A stretch of DNA of 64,000 nucleotides from assembly GCA_965205055.1 (NCBI GenBank), contig OZ242030.1:2356001-2420000 (forward strand), written 5' to 3'. Numbering within the stretch: position 1 is the stretch's first letter; every line of letters starts with the position of its first letter. The position numbers were made by a program, and so were the translations under genes. Source of the stretch: CBDBBY01 sp965205055 (GTDB lineage Bacteria > Pseudomonadota > Alphaproteobacteria > Rhodobacterales > Rhodobacteraceae). Below are positions 44,583-52,774 of this stretch, piece by piece. The notes below the pieces were generated by a model that worked only from the letters and a program-made list of their open reading frames with translations, was not told where the DNA came from and ran no database searches.

Positions 44583-45152
44583 ATGAAACAAGCAAAGGTG
44601 CTAACGGATGCAGAGCTCAAGCGCGTTCTGGCCATCTGCGTCACAATGCAAAACGGCAAGCGTAACCGGCTCATGCTGCTGCTATCACATTATGCTGGAC
44701 TTCGCGTCGGTGAAATTGCCTCGCTGAAATGGGCAGATGTGCTGGATCGTGAACTAAAGCCCAAAGCGATGTTTTACCTCAAAGCTGAGAACACCAAAGC
44801 CAAGGAAGCGCGACAGGTACATTTGAACGCCAAGCTTCAACGGGAGCTGGCAACCTACTGGGCGCAACTGGATCGGTGGAAAAAACTGGAACGCCCAGTC
44901 ATCGAATCCCAAAAGGGTGGTCCCTTCACAGCTAACAGCATGGTCCAAGCGTTCACCCGCGTGTTTGATGCTGCTGGGATCGACGATGCGTCCTCACACA
45001 GCGGGAGGCGCCGGTTCATCACGAGGCTCGCCCATTCTGGGATTTCGCCCAAAGTGATCATGGAGCTGGCTGGCCACAAACAGCTGACCACCACGCAACG
45101 CTACATAGATGTGTCGGATGAGCAAAAGCGCAGCGCAGTAGAGGTGCTGTAG
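44583..45152 (+). CDS. Tyrosine recombinase / integrase, short form
   Basis: 189 residues from ATG 44583 (MKQAKVLTDAELKRVL). The catalytic set is complete: Arg in HYAGLRVGEIASLKW, Lys in NTKAKEARQVHLN, His-x-x-Arg in SSHSGRRRFITRL, His in LAGHKQLTT and Tyr in TQRYIDVSD. The N-terminal core-binding domain is absent, so the protein is about half the usual length; similar short integrases occur in small islands. Its location 2.3 kb from the 3' end of tRNA-Phe makes it the likely enzyme for that integration. Confidence 0.85.
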   Translation: MKQAKVLTDAELKRVLAICVTMQNGKRNRLMLLLSHYAGLRVGEIASLKWADVLDRELKPKAMFYLKAENTKAKEARQVHLNAKLQRELATYWAQLDRWKKLERPVIESQKGGPFTANSMVQAFTRVFDAAGIDDASSHSGRRRFITRLAHSGISPKVIMELAGHKQLTTTQRYIDVSDEQKRSAVEVL

Positions 45153-45226
45153 GTTTTCCTGGGAAAATTCTACCCAAAACTTTTCTGCGGAAACTTTCTG
45201 AGCGTTCTTTCCGGGGTGGCACGCCA

Positions 45227-45892
45227 CTAGCTGAGCGTTTTCAGGAAGCCCCTCGCGTCCGCATATGCCGTTGTAACCAAGTCTTCAAACCCGTCGCGTA
45301 TTGCAAGCCCACTGATGACGCGTTCCACAAAGTCGGGTTGGAGCCGGTCCAAGGCACCCAGGGTTGCGACGGCCTCGCTTGCATGCTGCTGCAGGGCGGC
45401 GATCAACACGTCGTCGCCACAAACCCGAAGGGTGGCAGCGATGTCAAAGATATCGCGCGGCTGAACTCGGCTCCCACGATAGATGATCTTATTGGCGATA
45501 ATCTCCGCTGGGGTTTCCAGTTTGGTTGGCACGCCTAAAATGTCCTGCAACTTGAAGCCGGGTTCGGTCTGTTGCTGGCCCACGATGAAATCGATCTCGC
45601 CCACATCGTCAAAGGACAGCTTGAGATGACCAATGCCGTCACCGTCATATGCTGACGGTTCTGTCGACAAGACAAAGCCTTGCTTTGCGGGGTCCAGGAA
45701 ACCCAGCAGCTGCGGATCGGTGATGAACAAGTCAACGTCATGGCTTTCGCGATGATCAATCTGCAGCATCAAAGCTGTACCACCACCAAAGGTCCAATGA
45801 TCGATCAACTGGTGTTCAGCATTCGCTTGATTGATCAGATCGACCGCAATTGGGAACAAACGGTCCCATTGGGGCGCGGCAGTGCTGGTCAA
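45227..45892 (-). CDS. AbiEii/AbiGii-type nucleotidyltransferase toxin
   Basis: 221 residues. The nucleotidyltransferase core shows GGGTALMLQIDHRESHDVDL, with the GG motif and DxD pair that bind nucleotide and metal, followed by helical C-terminal repeats as in AbiEii. In type IV toxin-antitoxin systems such as AbiE the enzyme modifies RNA (tRNA in characterised members) and causes dormancy or phage abortion. The gene overlaps the preceding small gene by four bases, fitting an antitoxin-toxin pair, though that partner does not look like the usual AbiEi winged-helix protein. Confidence 0.75.
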   Translation of the reverse strand: MTSTAAPQWDRLFPIAVDLINQANAEHQLIDHWTFGGGTALMLQIDHRESHDVDLFITDPQLLGFLDPAKQGFVLSTEPSAYDGDGIGHLKLSFDDVGEIDFIVGQQQTEPGFKLQDILGVPTKLETPAEIIANKIIYRGSRVQPRDIFDIAATLRVCGDDVLIAALQQHASEAVATLGALDRLQPDFVERVISGLAIRDGFEDLVTTAYADARGFLKTLS

Positions 45893-46227
45893 ATCGCAGA
45901 CCGGATATCTTGGCCGGTTTGTTGGGACAGGTAAGCAGCAAGCGCGCTGTGCCCGCTTTGTTCAATCCCGTGAGCTTTGGCAAAACCAACTTGGTTGGTT
46001 TCAGACACTTCAGTGAAGAACGACAACACCTGGCCCAAAGAGGCTTGAGCAGCATCCACGTTCTGCAACGACGCAGCCAGTTGGGCCGCGCCCACCTTAT
46101 GTTTGTAGGGCGCGTTCACTGTAGTTAAAACGATGCTGTCAAAGTTCTCAGCCATGCGCTGAACATAAAGGATGTTGCTGAACGGATCAAGAAAAGCGGT
46201 TTTGAGCGACGTACATTCCGATCTCAA
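45889..46227 (-). CDS. Putative partner (antitoxin) of the AbiEii-type toxin
   Basis: 112 residues, or 88 if translation starts at Met25 (position 46155, MAENFDSIVLTTVNAP). It overlaps the toxin start by four bases (ATGA), strong evidence for coupled translation. The sequence is mostly helical (AAQLAASLQNVDAAQASLGQ) and I do not recognise a family. By position it should be the cognate antitoxin; it would then differ from the canonical AbiEi. Cytoplasmic. Confidence 0.55.
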   Translation of the reverse strand: MRSECTSLKTAFLDPFSNILYVQRMAENFDSIVLTTVNAPYKHKVGAAQLAASLQNVDAAQASLGQVLSFFTEVSETNQVGFAKAHGIEQSGHSALAAYLSQQTGQDIRSAI

Positions 46228-46267
46228 ACCACCGCAATATCAGAAGCTTGGCAAAATTTTACGCAGC

Positions 46268-46501
46268 CTATGTGCAGCCGATGCTGGCTTTGGCTTCTGC
46301 CTTCAAATCAGCCCAGCCGAAACTTTCATCAATGCCGCTGTCCAAGCCATGTTGGATTGCGTCATCCATAGCGACCTGCCTGTGGTGCTTATCCAGAGCC
46401 ACCAAAGCTGAGCTCAGCACAGCAGCACGATCCACAAATGCGCCGGTTTTCAACAAACGCTGGACAATTAGCTCGTCCTGTTCTGAGAGTTTGATTTCCA
46501 T
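46268..46501 (-). CDS. ParD-like ribbon-helix-helix antitoxin
   Basis: 77 residues (MEIKLSEQDELIVQRLLKTG ...). The short N-terminal strand, helix and following AVLSSALVALDKHHRQ helix fit ribbon-helix-helix antitoxins of the ParD/CopG type, and the acidic C-terminal tail would wrap a toxin. No ParE gene follows in frame; the next gene on the strand is the AbiEii partner. It may therefore be an orphan antitoxin or the repressor for the whole leftward unit. Confidence 0.55.
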   Translation of the reverse strand: MEIKLSEQDELIVQRLLKTGAFVDRAAVLSSALVALDKHHRQVAMDDAIQHGLDSGIDESFGWADLKAEAKASIGCT

Positions 46502-46554
46502 GCGTTCTGAATTGGTAGCTTGCCTCCTTGCGAAGCTAGCGCCAAGTTCCCACC

Positions 46555-47262
46555 ATGATCAAGCTCAACCCTATTGCTGATAACGACCCACTGCTGAACC
46601 AATCAAAGCTGCTTTACGCGTTGGAGCAGACGGTCCGATATGCAGAGGAAAACAACGGCATTGGCTTGACCCAAACCAAGCTGTTCAATCGAAAGTTTGC
46701 CCATTGGGGCGCACAGAATTTCAACTGGCCCACATATTCAGAGGAAAAGCTGCTGCGGGTCCAAAAGGTGCTGAATGAATGGGATGTGCCTCCGGTGATG
46801 GTGATCCACGATGTGATGACCGTCGCCAAATGGGGGCGGCACGTGAAGGGCAAGTTCCAGCTGTCCAAAAGTATTAAGCAGCTGGCGCAGCATCGTGGAC
46901 AGCTGTTTGCGGAGCTGACTCAACAGTTTTTGTTCCGCTACAACCATGGCCGGATGAGCCGCCTCGATTTCCAGGCACCTGGAGATTGGCGAGACTTTTT
47001 GAACATCATCAATGTGGAAGCCCACGAAGGCACGACGGAACCTCAGCTGGTCAAAGCTCTGTATGGGATTGATGAACCATCTGACCCCTTTGAACGGGAG
47101 TACCGCGATCATCGCTGGTTCCTATCATCAGAGGTACTGCGTCCTCTGTGCTGGATGGGTTTCCTCGAGGAAATCCAAGTGAGTGATGATCGTCTAGCGG
47201 ATCGCGTTTTCTGGAAAACCCTGCTTTGGTCCAAGTGCTTCACACTGGACACAGACCACTAG
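46555..47262 (+). CDS. Conserved protein of unknown function
   Basis: 235 residues, soluble, rich in Trp and aromatic residues. I remember similar sequences (LTQTKLFNRKFAHWGAQNFN ... HGRMSRLDFQAP) from plasmid- and island-borne proteins of alphaproteobacteria, possibly joined to pRiA4b ORF-3-like domains, but no function is known to me. It is divergent from the ParD-like gene with about 50 bases between and is the last gene before the tRNA-Phe, so it belongs to the island. Confidence 0.55.
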   Translation: MIKLNPIADNDPLLNQSKLLYALEQTVRYAEENNGIGLTQTKLFNRKFAHWGAQNFNWPTYSEEKLLRVQKVLNEWDVPPVMVIHDVMTVAKWGRHVKGKFQLSKSIKQLAQHRGQLFAELTQQFLFRYNHGRMSRLDFQAPGDWRDFLNIINVEAHEGTTEPQLVKALYGIDEPSDPFEREYRDHRWFLSSEVLRPLCWMGFLEEIQVSDDRLADRVFWKTLLWSKCFTLDTDH

Positions 47263-47287
47263 GTGCACGGCGCACAGCTCACAACGC

Positions 47288-47331
47288 ACTGTGCTAACAG
47301 AGCATTTTCGGACTGTGCTAACACTGTGCTA
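47288..47331. repeat. Three short direct repeats of ACTGTGCTA near the island end
   Basis: ACTGTGCTAACA occurs at 47288-47299 and 47312-47323, and ACTGTGCTA again at 47323-47331, each near a GCATTTT run. They lie between the last island gene and the 3' end of the tRNA-Phe, where arm-type integrase or excisionase sites are often found. That function is a guess. Confidence 0.4.
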
Positions 47332-47406
47332 GGGCATTTTGCTGTTTTCAGCAATTTACGCTGCAACGCAGAAATCCAGCAAGCTATTGTTTTTGCACGA
47401 TTTAAA

Positions 47407-47481
47407 TGGCGCCTGGGGGCGGAATTGAACCACCGACACGAGGATTTTCAGTCCACTGCTCTACCCCTGAGCTACCCAGGC
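47407..47481 (-). tRNA. tRNA-Phe (GAA), atypical
   Basis: On the minus strand a 75-base cloverleaf with encoded CCA: acceptor GCCTGGG/CCCAGGC, D arm GCTC...GAGC, anticodon loop CTGAAAA (anticodon GAA), T loop TTCAATT. Two features are odd: the discriminator base is G instead of the A normal for tRNA-Phe, and position 28/42 of the anticodon stem is a T-T mismatch. The 3' end faces the integrase island, so the gene is probably the attachment site. It follows yacG as in other Rhodobacterales. Confidence 0.85.
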
Positions 47482-47617
47482 GCTGAAAGATGCCGATCAT
47501 CAAGGGTGGACCGGTCAATTACGGCAATGGAAACGCGCTGTCCATAGCATTGCGCTTTTTTTCGAACTTGGCGTGAAATGCAATTCTGCGAGCGGAGAAA
47601 GCCTGTCAGCTTTTCGT

Positions 47618-47800
47618 TCAACAACGGGGTCCGGACGGTTCAGCCGGCGGCTCTTGCCTCGGCAATGAAGCCTCGTCGTCTTCGACGGTGAATTTGTATG
47701 CGCCGACAAACCAGTTGTGCAGGTCAATTCGCTGGCATCGAGAGGAGCAGAACGGCGAGTACTTCTCCGTAGGCTCGGAGTCGCAAATTGGGCAATTCAT
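47618..47800 (-). CDS. yacG: DNA gyrase inhibitor YacG, zinc-binding
   Basis: 60 residues. MNCPICDSEPTEKYSPFCSS shows the CPxC ... FCSxRC pattern of four cysteines that bind zinc in YacG, followed by DLHNWFVGAYKF. YacG binds GyrB and inhibits gyrase. The ATG overlaps the stop of the RNase gene by four bases, and the order infA-maf-RNase-yacG-tRNA-Phe is one I know from Rhodobacterales. Confidence 0.88.
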   Translation of the reverse strand: MNCPICDSEPTEKYSPFCSSRCQRIDLHNWFVGAYKFTVEDDEASLPRQEPPAEPSGPRC

Positions 47801-48837
47801 TGCGGCAACGCGGCTCTCAGCGGCTGCCTAAGCCGCTTTCTTCTCAGTTCCAAATTGCCTAGCGGAGTCCACCCTGCGAGATCGGTCAAAGACTTGTCGT
47901 GAGCCAAATTTGACACCATCGCATCGGTCACCGCGCGCCTATCGTTTTTGGGCATCGGTGCGAAGTCGACGACGATCTGCCCGCCCAGCGCTCGCAATCT
48001 CAACTCTTTCGGCAATCTTTTTGCGGCTTCAAGATTGGCTTTTCGGCCGGCCTGCCGAGACACGTCGGATTTTGTATCGACGTCAACCGCAACGAAAGCG
48101 CTCGTTTCCTCAATGTGCATGCAACCTCCGCTTGGGAGATGAACAGTTGAATCGAGATGCGTTTGAATCAACTCCCAGATGCCGTTTTTCTCGAAAGAGC
48201 CGTCCCCGTCAACAATGTCGGTTGCCTCGTGATCATGCCATTCGCGGCGTGCGATTTCATCCGCATCCGGGGCGGCGACCAGCAGTTTGGGGCTTTCCGT
48301 GCAGCTGCAGACGCGACGCGCCGCTTCCGAAAGCTTCCGGACCTCCTGCGCGACGAGATCCGGCGGCGCGAATTCGCTTGAGGTTCTCAATATCAAGCCC
48401 GTGCCGCCCGGGGCTGACGCTGAATTCGAGCTTGCCAACACCTTCAAGCTTCGTCGCGCGCTTTCTGACGTTATCGATCTCGAAACATTGATCCCAGGCG
48501 TACCGAGCGTGGCGATCGCGAATTTGCCTTTCAATTTGACTTTGGTCGTCAGCGGCGGATGCTTGCCTTCGTCCGGATATCCGGTCACCTCGACTATGAC
48601 CGAACTTCCGACGGCGGCGCCTTGGCCGCCCTTGAGGAAGCCTCTTTCGCCGCCTCCCAGCTTCACGACAATGCCTCCCAGCGTTTTCAGCGGCCTTTCG
48701 GCGATAGCGCTGAACACGGCTCCGGGAAGCGCCCGCGCCTTGCTGCGCGGATCCACGACCAAATCTTCCAGTTCGCCGTCCTCGACCAATGCGGCAATCC
48801 GGCGGTCGCCGATGCGATCCAAATATATCTTGCGCAT
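47797..48837 (-). CDS. Ribonuclease E/G family protein
   Basis: About 346 residues from ATG 48837 (MRKIYLDRIGDRRIAALVED); an earlier start would lie inside maf. It keeps the S1-like N-terminal part (PGAVFSAIAERP ... GERGFLKGG), the catalytic core metal-site region FVAVDVDTKSDVSRQAGRKA and GGQIVVDFAPMPKNDRRAVT. It is short, like the compact RNase G-type proteins in this genomic position, and lacks the RNase E scaffold tail. Processes rRNA and mRNA. It starts 11 bases after maf. Confidence 0.85.
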   Translation of the reverse strand: MRKIYLDRIGDRRIAALVEDGELEDLVVDPRSKARALPGAVFSAIAERPLKTLGGIVVKLGGGERGFLKGGQGAAVGSSVIVEVTGYPDEGKHPPLTTKVKLKGKFAIATLGTPGINVSRSITSESARRSLKVLASSNSASAPGGTGLILRTSSEFAPPDLVAQEVRKLSEAARRVCSCTESPKLLVAAPDADEIARREWHDHEATDIVDGDGSFEKNGIWELIQTHLDSTVHLPSGGCMHIEETSAFVAVDVDTKSDVSRQAGRKANLEAAKRLPKELRLRALGGQIVVDFAPMPKNDRRAVTDAMVSNLAHDKSLTDLAGWTPLGNLELRRKRLRQPLRAALPQ

Positions 48838-48848
48838 TTGTCTCGGAG

Positions 48849-49424
48849 TCAGCCCGGCCGAATTCCGGCGGTTCGCAACAACGCTGCCGCCTCCGCCAGC
48901 GGAAGCCCCACGATGCCTGAAAATGAACCGCTGATCCAAGGAATGTACGCTTCAGCAAGCCCTTGGATTCCATACGCGCCCGCTTTTCCGCGCCATTCCC
49001 CGGATGCGATGTATTCTTGAATCTCGGCGTCGCTCAATCGCTTCAGCCTGACCGTGGAGACGACATCGCGCTTTCCGCGAACATCCTTGTCCCTGACGAA
49101 GATGGCCGTGATGACCTTGTGGCGGCGGCCGGACAGCATGCGGAGGTATTCTTCCGCCATTTCCTCATTGTCCGGTTTGCCGAGAATTCTCCTGCCCAGA
49201 GCCACGATCGTGTCCGCCGCCAGAACGACTTCGTCCTCCTCGAGCTTCACGCTGCGCGCTTTGGTTTCGGCCATGCGCCGACAGTATGCTCGCGGCAACT
49301 CTCCGGCCTGCGGCGATTCGTCGATGTTTGTCGCGCGTATCGCGTAGGGCTTGATTCCGATCTGTTGAAGCAGTTGCTTTCGACGCGGGCTCGCCGAAGC
49401 CAAAACCAGCCGAGGTCCGGTCAC
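48849..49424 (-). CDS. maf: Maf-family nucleotide pyrophosphatase
   Basis: 191 residues. The N-terminal signature LVLASASPRRKQLLQQIGI, the catalytic EDEVVLAADTIVALGRRILG and the GKAGAYGIQGLAEAYIPWIS segment are all standard Maf. These enzymes hydrolyse non-canonical or modified nucleoside triphosphates (m7GTP, dTTP, UTP depending on subgroup). The ATG overlaps the infA stop by four bases, so the pair is translated together. Confidence 0.93.
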   Translation of the reverse strand: MTGPRLVLASASPRRKQLLQQIGIKPYAIRATNIDESPQAGELPRAYCRRMAETKARSVKLEEDEVVLAADTIVALGRRILGKPDNEEMAEEYLRMLSGRRHKVITAIFVRDKDVRGKRDVVSTVRLKRLSDAEIQEYIASGEWRGKAGAYGIQGLAEAYIPWISGSFSGIVGLPLAEAAALLRTAGIRPG

Positions 49425-49639
49425 TTGAATCGGTAGTTGATCCGGCCCTTCGTAAGGTCGTACGGCGTCATCTCAACCTGGACCCGGTCTCCCGCAAGAA
49501 CCCTGATGCGATTCTTCCTCATTTTTCCTGCCGTGTGCGCGATGATCTGATGGCCGGTATCAAGCTGAACCCGGAATGTCGCGTTCGGCAGGAGCTCTTT
49601 CACGACGCCGGGAAATTCGAGCAGTTCTTCCTTTGCCAT
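49421..49639 (-). CDS. infA: Translation initiation factor IF-1
   Basis: 72 residues, the exact usual length, single OB fold: MAKEELLEFPGVVKELLPNA, DTGHQIIAHTAGKMRKNRIR and DRVQVEMTPYDLTKGRINYR. It binds the ribosomal A site during initiation. First gene of the infA-maf-RNase-yacG operon. The ribosome site TAGGAGCGAAG lies just before the ATG. Confidence 0.97.
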   Translation of the reverse strand: MAKEELLEFPGVVKELLPNATFRVQLDTGHQIIAHTAGKMRKNRIRVLAGDRVQVEMTPYDLTKGRINYRFK

Positions 49640-49963
49640 CTTCGCTCCTAGTTGCTTTCCACAAGATCGCCGAAACGATCGAGCGCGTTATATGCAATGG
49701 CCGCGGAACTTTCAACGCGAATTCAGCCGAAACCGCGCGCGGCATCGCGGAGCGACCCGATTGCTCCGTCCGCCTGCCGTCGGCTGCGTCAATTTTTTCG
49801 GTCCGCCCGGAATCGTTGCGCAGATGCTTGATCGGTTGTTCCAACAACTGCCTTCGCAATATTGAAGACGGGCCGCAACGAAAGAAAACCGCCCGCGTCT
49901 CTGCGCTTCAGGCTTGGCGAAATGCGGGCCACGGTCAACCGGCCGTTCAATCCAAGCTTCAGG
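49640..49963. promoter_or_regulatory. Upstream region of the infA operon
   Basis: 324 bases between infA and the preceding alpha-CTD-like gene on the same strand. It must contain the infA promoter; a run reading GCATATAACGCG on the minus strand at about 49685-49700 is a possible -10 region. No gene is supported. The gap is long for this strand-consistent core cluster and reflects the foreign gene inserted upstream. Confidence 0.4.
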
Positions 49964-51565
49964 TCATGAATTCAATGCCGCTGACTCATTCTCTCGAAAC
50001 CTGTCCATGGTCTCGATTCTTGAGACATCTTCCGGTCCGAAAATAAATCTGTAAAGACCGGGATCATGGCCTTTGCCGCTCTTTTCGTGAATCAAAAACG
50101 CGCTGTACGCAACCGTTATGTGCGCGTTCTCCACCGTCAAACCTCCCTGCACGAGTTCGGCGTAGAGTTCGGTGCTGCTGACTGTTCGGCCTTTTCGGAC
50201 GCACACCCGCAGAAGATCGATGTCGCGCACGTTCATGGAATTCCACTTTTGCCCCTCCTTTCGGAGGATCTTCCCGTCGGCGATATCGAAGAGTCCTGAT
50301 TTGGACGCGATGCCTGTCAGAACTTCTTCCGGAACGGTGCTTCGAACGGTTCTGAACCGCGGAACCGATTGCAATAGATCATCCACGGATGCCCGCTCCG
50401 CCACCGAGAAGACGTTGCACAGGCAGGACAGGATCGCATTTCCCGCAAGCCTGTAATTTTTAGGCGGCAGCCGAGGTATTTTCCATACGTACCGTTCGTT
50501 CTGGTCAAGGAATTCCCATCGCTTGTGCGCGAGCACCAGTTTCCTCAAAAGACCCCTGTTGCACTTGATGAGTTCCGACAAATCTTTCGCTGTCAGATAT
50601 GTGTCGACCGGCATTCTGTTGAGGATGTTGATGGTTCGGCGAGTGCCGATATCGTCTTCGCGCATGATGATCGTTCCGTTGAACGCGGTGACCATCTCGA
50701 ACGGGTAAGGAAGGCCCAGCACCTTCGCCACGGATTTCAGGGCATCGAATCTCGCTGCGGCGTTCAAGCCCGGGCTGTAGCCGAAGCAGTCGAGGAAATC
50801 TTCGGCGGCCATCGGCAGCTTCTTGGTTGCGAGGCGCACGGCTTCCCGCCACTTTCGAAATTCCAGCAAGCCCGCCTTCGCGCTCAAACGCTTCGTCGCA
50901 TTTTCAATGATCTGCCGGACTCTCTCCCGAGTGACCGGCTGGTCAAATCCGTAATCCACGGCTTCCTCGGCGATGCTGCGGAGCGTCAGTACCGCCCCTC
51001 CCGTCAATCCGTAGTAGCCGACAAAACACGACCGCAAATTCGGCCTTGCACCGGAAAGCAGATTTTCGATGTAATCCAGAAGTTCATGCTTTGCATCGAC
51101 GTGATCCCGCTTGAACTGCGTCATCGCGCTCGTCAGTTTCTTGAGCATTCCGGCCTTCAGGCCCCATTTCCCCAAGCCTCTCCTCACGACTTCCAATTGC
51201 TCGCGGTCGCAGCCTGTGATCGAAAGAATTTCATTGTCGGATTTTTCCAACAGCATTTGCGGCGATTCAATGCCTGAACTCAAAATTGCGTTGAATCCGC
51301 TCAGAAACTCGTTGAATTCCTGCCCGGCATTCCTGGTCCCCGGCATGTTCGGATCCGAAGTCTCCGGCCTCAATTCCAGACCGAAATCAGCAAGCGCGGA
51401 TTCAATCTGGTCCACGCTGTGCTGCCCGATGTTCCTGATCCGTCGCAAATCGTCCTGAGACATCATCAAAAGATCGGAAACCGTGTTGATATTCTCGCTT
51501 CGCAGCCCATTGGCAGCACGGACCGAGAGGTTGAGCTTGTCAATACTCAAGAAAAAATCGACCAT
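49964..51565 (-). CDS. RNA-polymerase alpha-CTD-like domain joined to a sigma-region-4-like HTH
   Basis: 533 residues, unknown function. Residues 6-65 match the alpha-subunit C-terminal domain: LSVRAANGLRSENINTVSDL, then RNIGQHSVDQIE. Arg16, Asn19, Gly47 and Ser50 align with Arg265, Asn268, Gly296 and Ser299 of E. coli alpha, which contact DNA. Near residues 195-225 comes TLRSIAEEAVDYGF then VTRERVRQIIENATKRL, the recognition-helix pattern of sigma region 4. The remaining 300 residues are soluble with further winged-helix-like segments (LIKCNRGLLRKLVLAHKRWE). It sits inside a core cluster between infA and a phosphatase gene, with long flanking gaps and lower GC by eye, so it was probably acquired. 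A transcription regulator acting at promoters is the natural guess. Confidence 0.72.
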   Translation of the reverse strand: MVDFFLSIDKLNLSVRAANGLRSENINTVSDLLMMSQDDLRRIRNIGQHSVDQIESALADFGLELRPETSDPNMPGTRNAGQEFNEFLSGFNAILSSGIESPQMLLEKSDNEILSITGCDREQLEVVRRGLGKWGLKAGMLKKLTSAMTQFKRDHVDAKHELLDYIENLLSGARPNLRSCFVGYYGLTGGAVLTLRSIAEEAVDYGFDQPVTRERVRQIIENATKRLSAKAGLLEFRKWREAVRLATKKLPMAAEDFLDCFGYSPGLNAAARFDALKSVAKVLGLPYPFEMVTAFNGTIIMREDDIGTRRTINILNRMPVDTYLTAKDLSELIKCNRGLLRKLVLAHKRWEFLDQNERYVWKIPRLPPKNYRLAGNAILSCLCNVFSVAERASVDDLLQSVPRFRTVRSTVPEEVLTGIASKSGLFDIADGKILRKEGQKWNSMNVRDIDLLRVCVRKGRTVSSTELYAELVQGGLTVENAHITVAYSAFLIHEKSGKGHDPGLYRFIFGPEDVSRIETMDRFRENESAALNS

Positions 51566-51836
51566 TGATTCCTTCTTCCGAATTCATCGACTTCGTCAGT
51601 GCAACTCTGAATGGATACTCTGCCGACTTCGCCTTTTCTGCGACCGTTCAAGCTCATGGGCAGGTTAAACATTATGGCTTTATAGCATATCCTTCCCTAT
51701 TTTACAAATGCTCGCATTGATCGGCTCCCGGCTCCATCCGCGCCGTCCGCCGCGGCCGCGCTGTCCCGTTTCAAGCCGAACTCGGCGCGCGGCAGTGACA
51801 TCCGTCCGGCTGTCGAATGCTTCCGCGCCCGCTCGC

Positions 51837-52292
51837 TCATGGTCCGGGCGGGCTGAATCTTTCGAAGATCCGCTTGCGGATCTGGTCCCTCGTTTGTCGG
51901 TAGTACTCCAGTTTCTCGTCGCGCGTCTCTCCTATTCCGGTCGGATCGAGAATGGGCCAGTATTCCACTTCGAGAGCGGCGTAGCGCGTGAGCTCCAAGA
52001 TCATGCGCAGCGCGGCGGGCGAAAGCGCGATGATCAATTCAAAGCTCGAAAGATCGTCGCCCCAATCCTGCATTTCTTCGACTGATCTGGACCTGTGCCG
52101 AGCCAGCTCGACATCGATCTCCTCGCAAGCGGCGATCGCGAAGCCGTCGATCTCCATGTCGCTTTGAACGCCGGCGGATTGAACATAAATTTGATGGCCG
52201 TAGATCTTTTTGGCTATTCCCTCCGCGATCGGCGATCGAACAGAATTATGGTCGCAACAGAACAAAACCGACGAGGGGCTGCGATTCGGCAC
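51837..52292 (-). CDS. Low-molecular-weight protein-tyrosine-phosphatase / arsenate-reductase fold
   Basis: 151 residues. The P-loop CX5R is CDHNSVRS in VLFCCDHNSVRSPIAEG, and the acid aspartate lies in WPILDPTG. Members hydrolyse phosphotyrosine or reduce arsenate; the gene next to UPF0262 and infA in Rhodobacterales is usually annotated as phosphatase. It begins 11 bases after the UPF0262 gene. The start at 52292 is supported by the strand beginning SVLFCC close to the N-terminus. Confidence 0.85.
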   Translation of the reverse strand: MPNRSPSSVLFCCDHNSVRSPIAEGIAKKIYGHQIYVQSAGVQSDMEIDGFAIAACEEIDVELARHRSRSVEEMQDWGDDLSSFELIIALSPAALRMILELTRYAALEVEYWPILDPTGIGETRDEKLEYYRQTRDQIRKRIFERFSPPGP

Positions 52293-52303
52293 GCCGGTCG
52301 CCC

Positions 52304-52774
52304 CTATCTCTCCGATTGCAGCACGCAGATCAGCGTGAATAGCCTGCGGGCTGTCGGATCATCCACGACGGCTTTGCTTTCGAGCCGCTCCTTCACGAGT
52401 CTTGCGCCTTCGTTGTGTATTCCGCGCCGTCCCATATCGATCGCTTCGATTCTGCTGCGCGGCAAATTTTTCACGGCATCGAAATAGCTTGCGCAAATCG
52501 CGAAATAATCCCTTATCACATCGGCGAACGGCGACATGGAAAGATGGAATTCCGCGGCGACCTCTTCCGATTCCGTGCCGACATGGAACACGGCGCGCCC
52601 GTCGCGCGCCGACAGGCGGAGCTTGTACGGACCGACAGGCGGAGTCCGGCCGCCGCGCGGCTGCAATGCGAATTTGTTCTGCTCCAGCAGATCGAAAATC
52701 GCGACCCGTCTTTCCTGCTCGACCTCGGGGGTCACGACCGCCAGACAAGCGTCGTCTATCGAGACGTCGATCAA
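52304..52774 (-). CDS. UPF0262 family protein
   Basis: 156 residues. I chose the TTG at 52774 because a perfect AAGGAG lies eight bases upstream and the family begins here (LIDVSIDDACLAVVTPEVEQ). Conserved features include RRVAIFDLLEQNKF, RDYFAICASYFDAVKN, IEAIDMGRRGIHNEGARLVK and the end RRLFTLICVLQSE. The family is small, cytoplasmic, found in alphaproteobacteria next to hisD and infA, and has no known function. The long open frame upstream of the TTG has no support. Confidence 0.88.
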   Translation of the reverse strand: MIDVSIDDACLAVVTPEVEQERRVAIFDLLEQNKFALQPRGGRTPPVGPYKLRLSARDGRAVFHVGTESEEVAAEFHLSMSPFADVIRDYFAICASYFDAVKNLPRSRIEAIDMGRRGIHNEGARLVKERLESKAVVDDPTARRLFTLICVLQSER

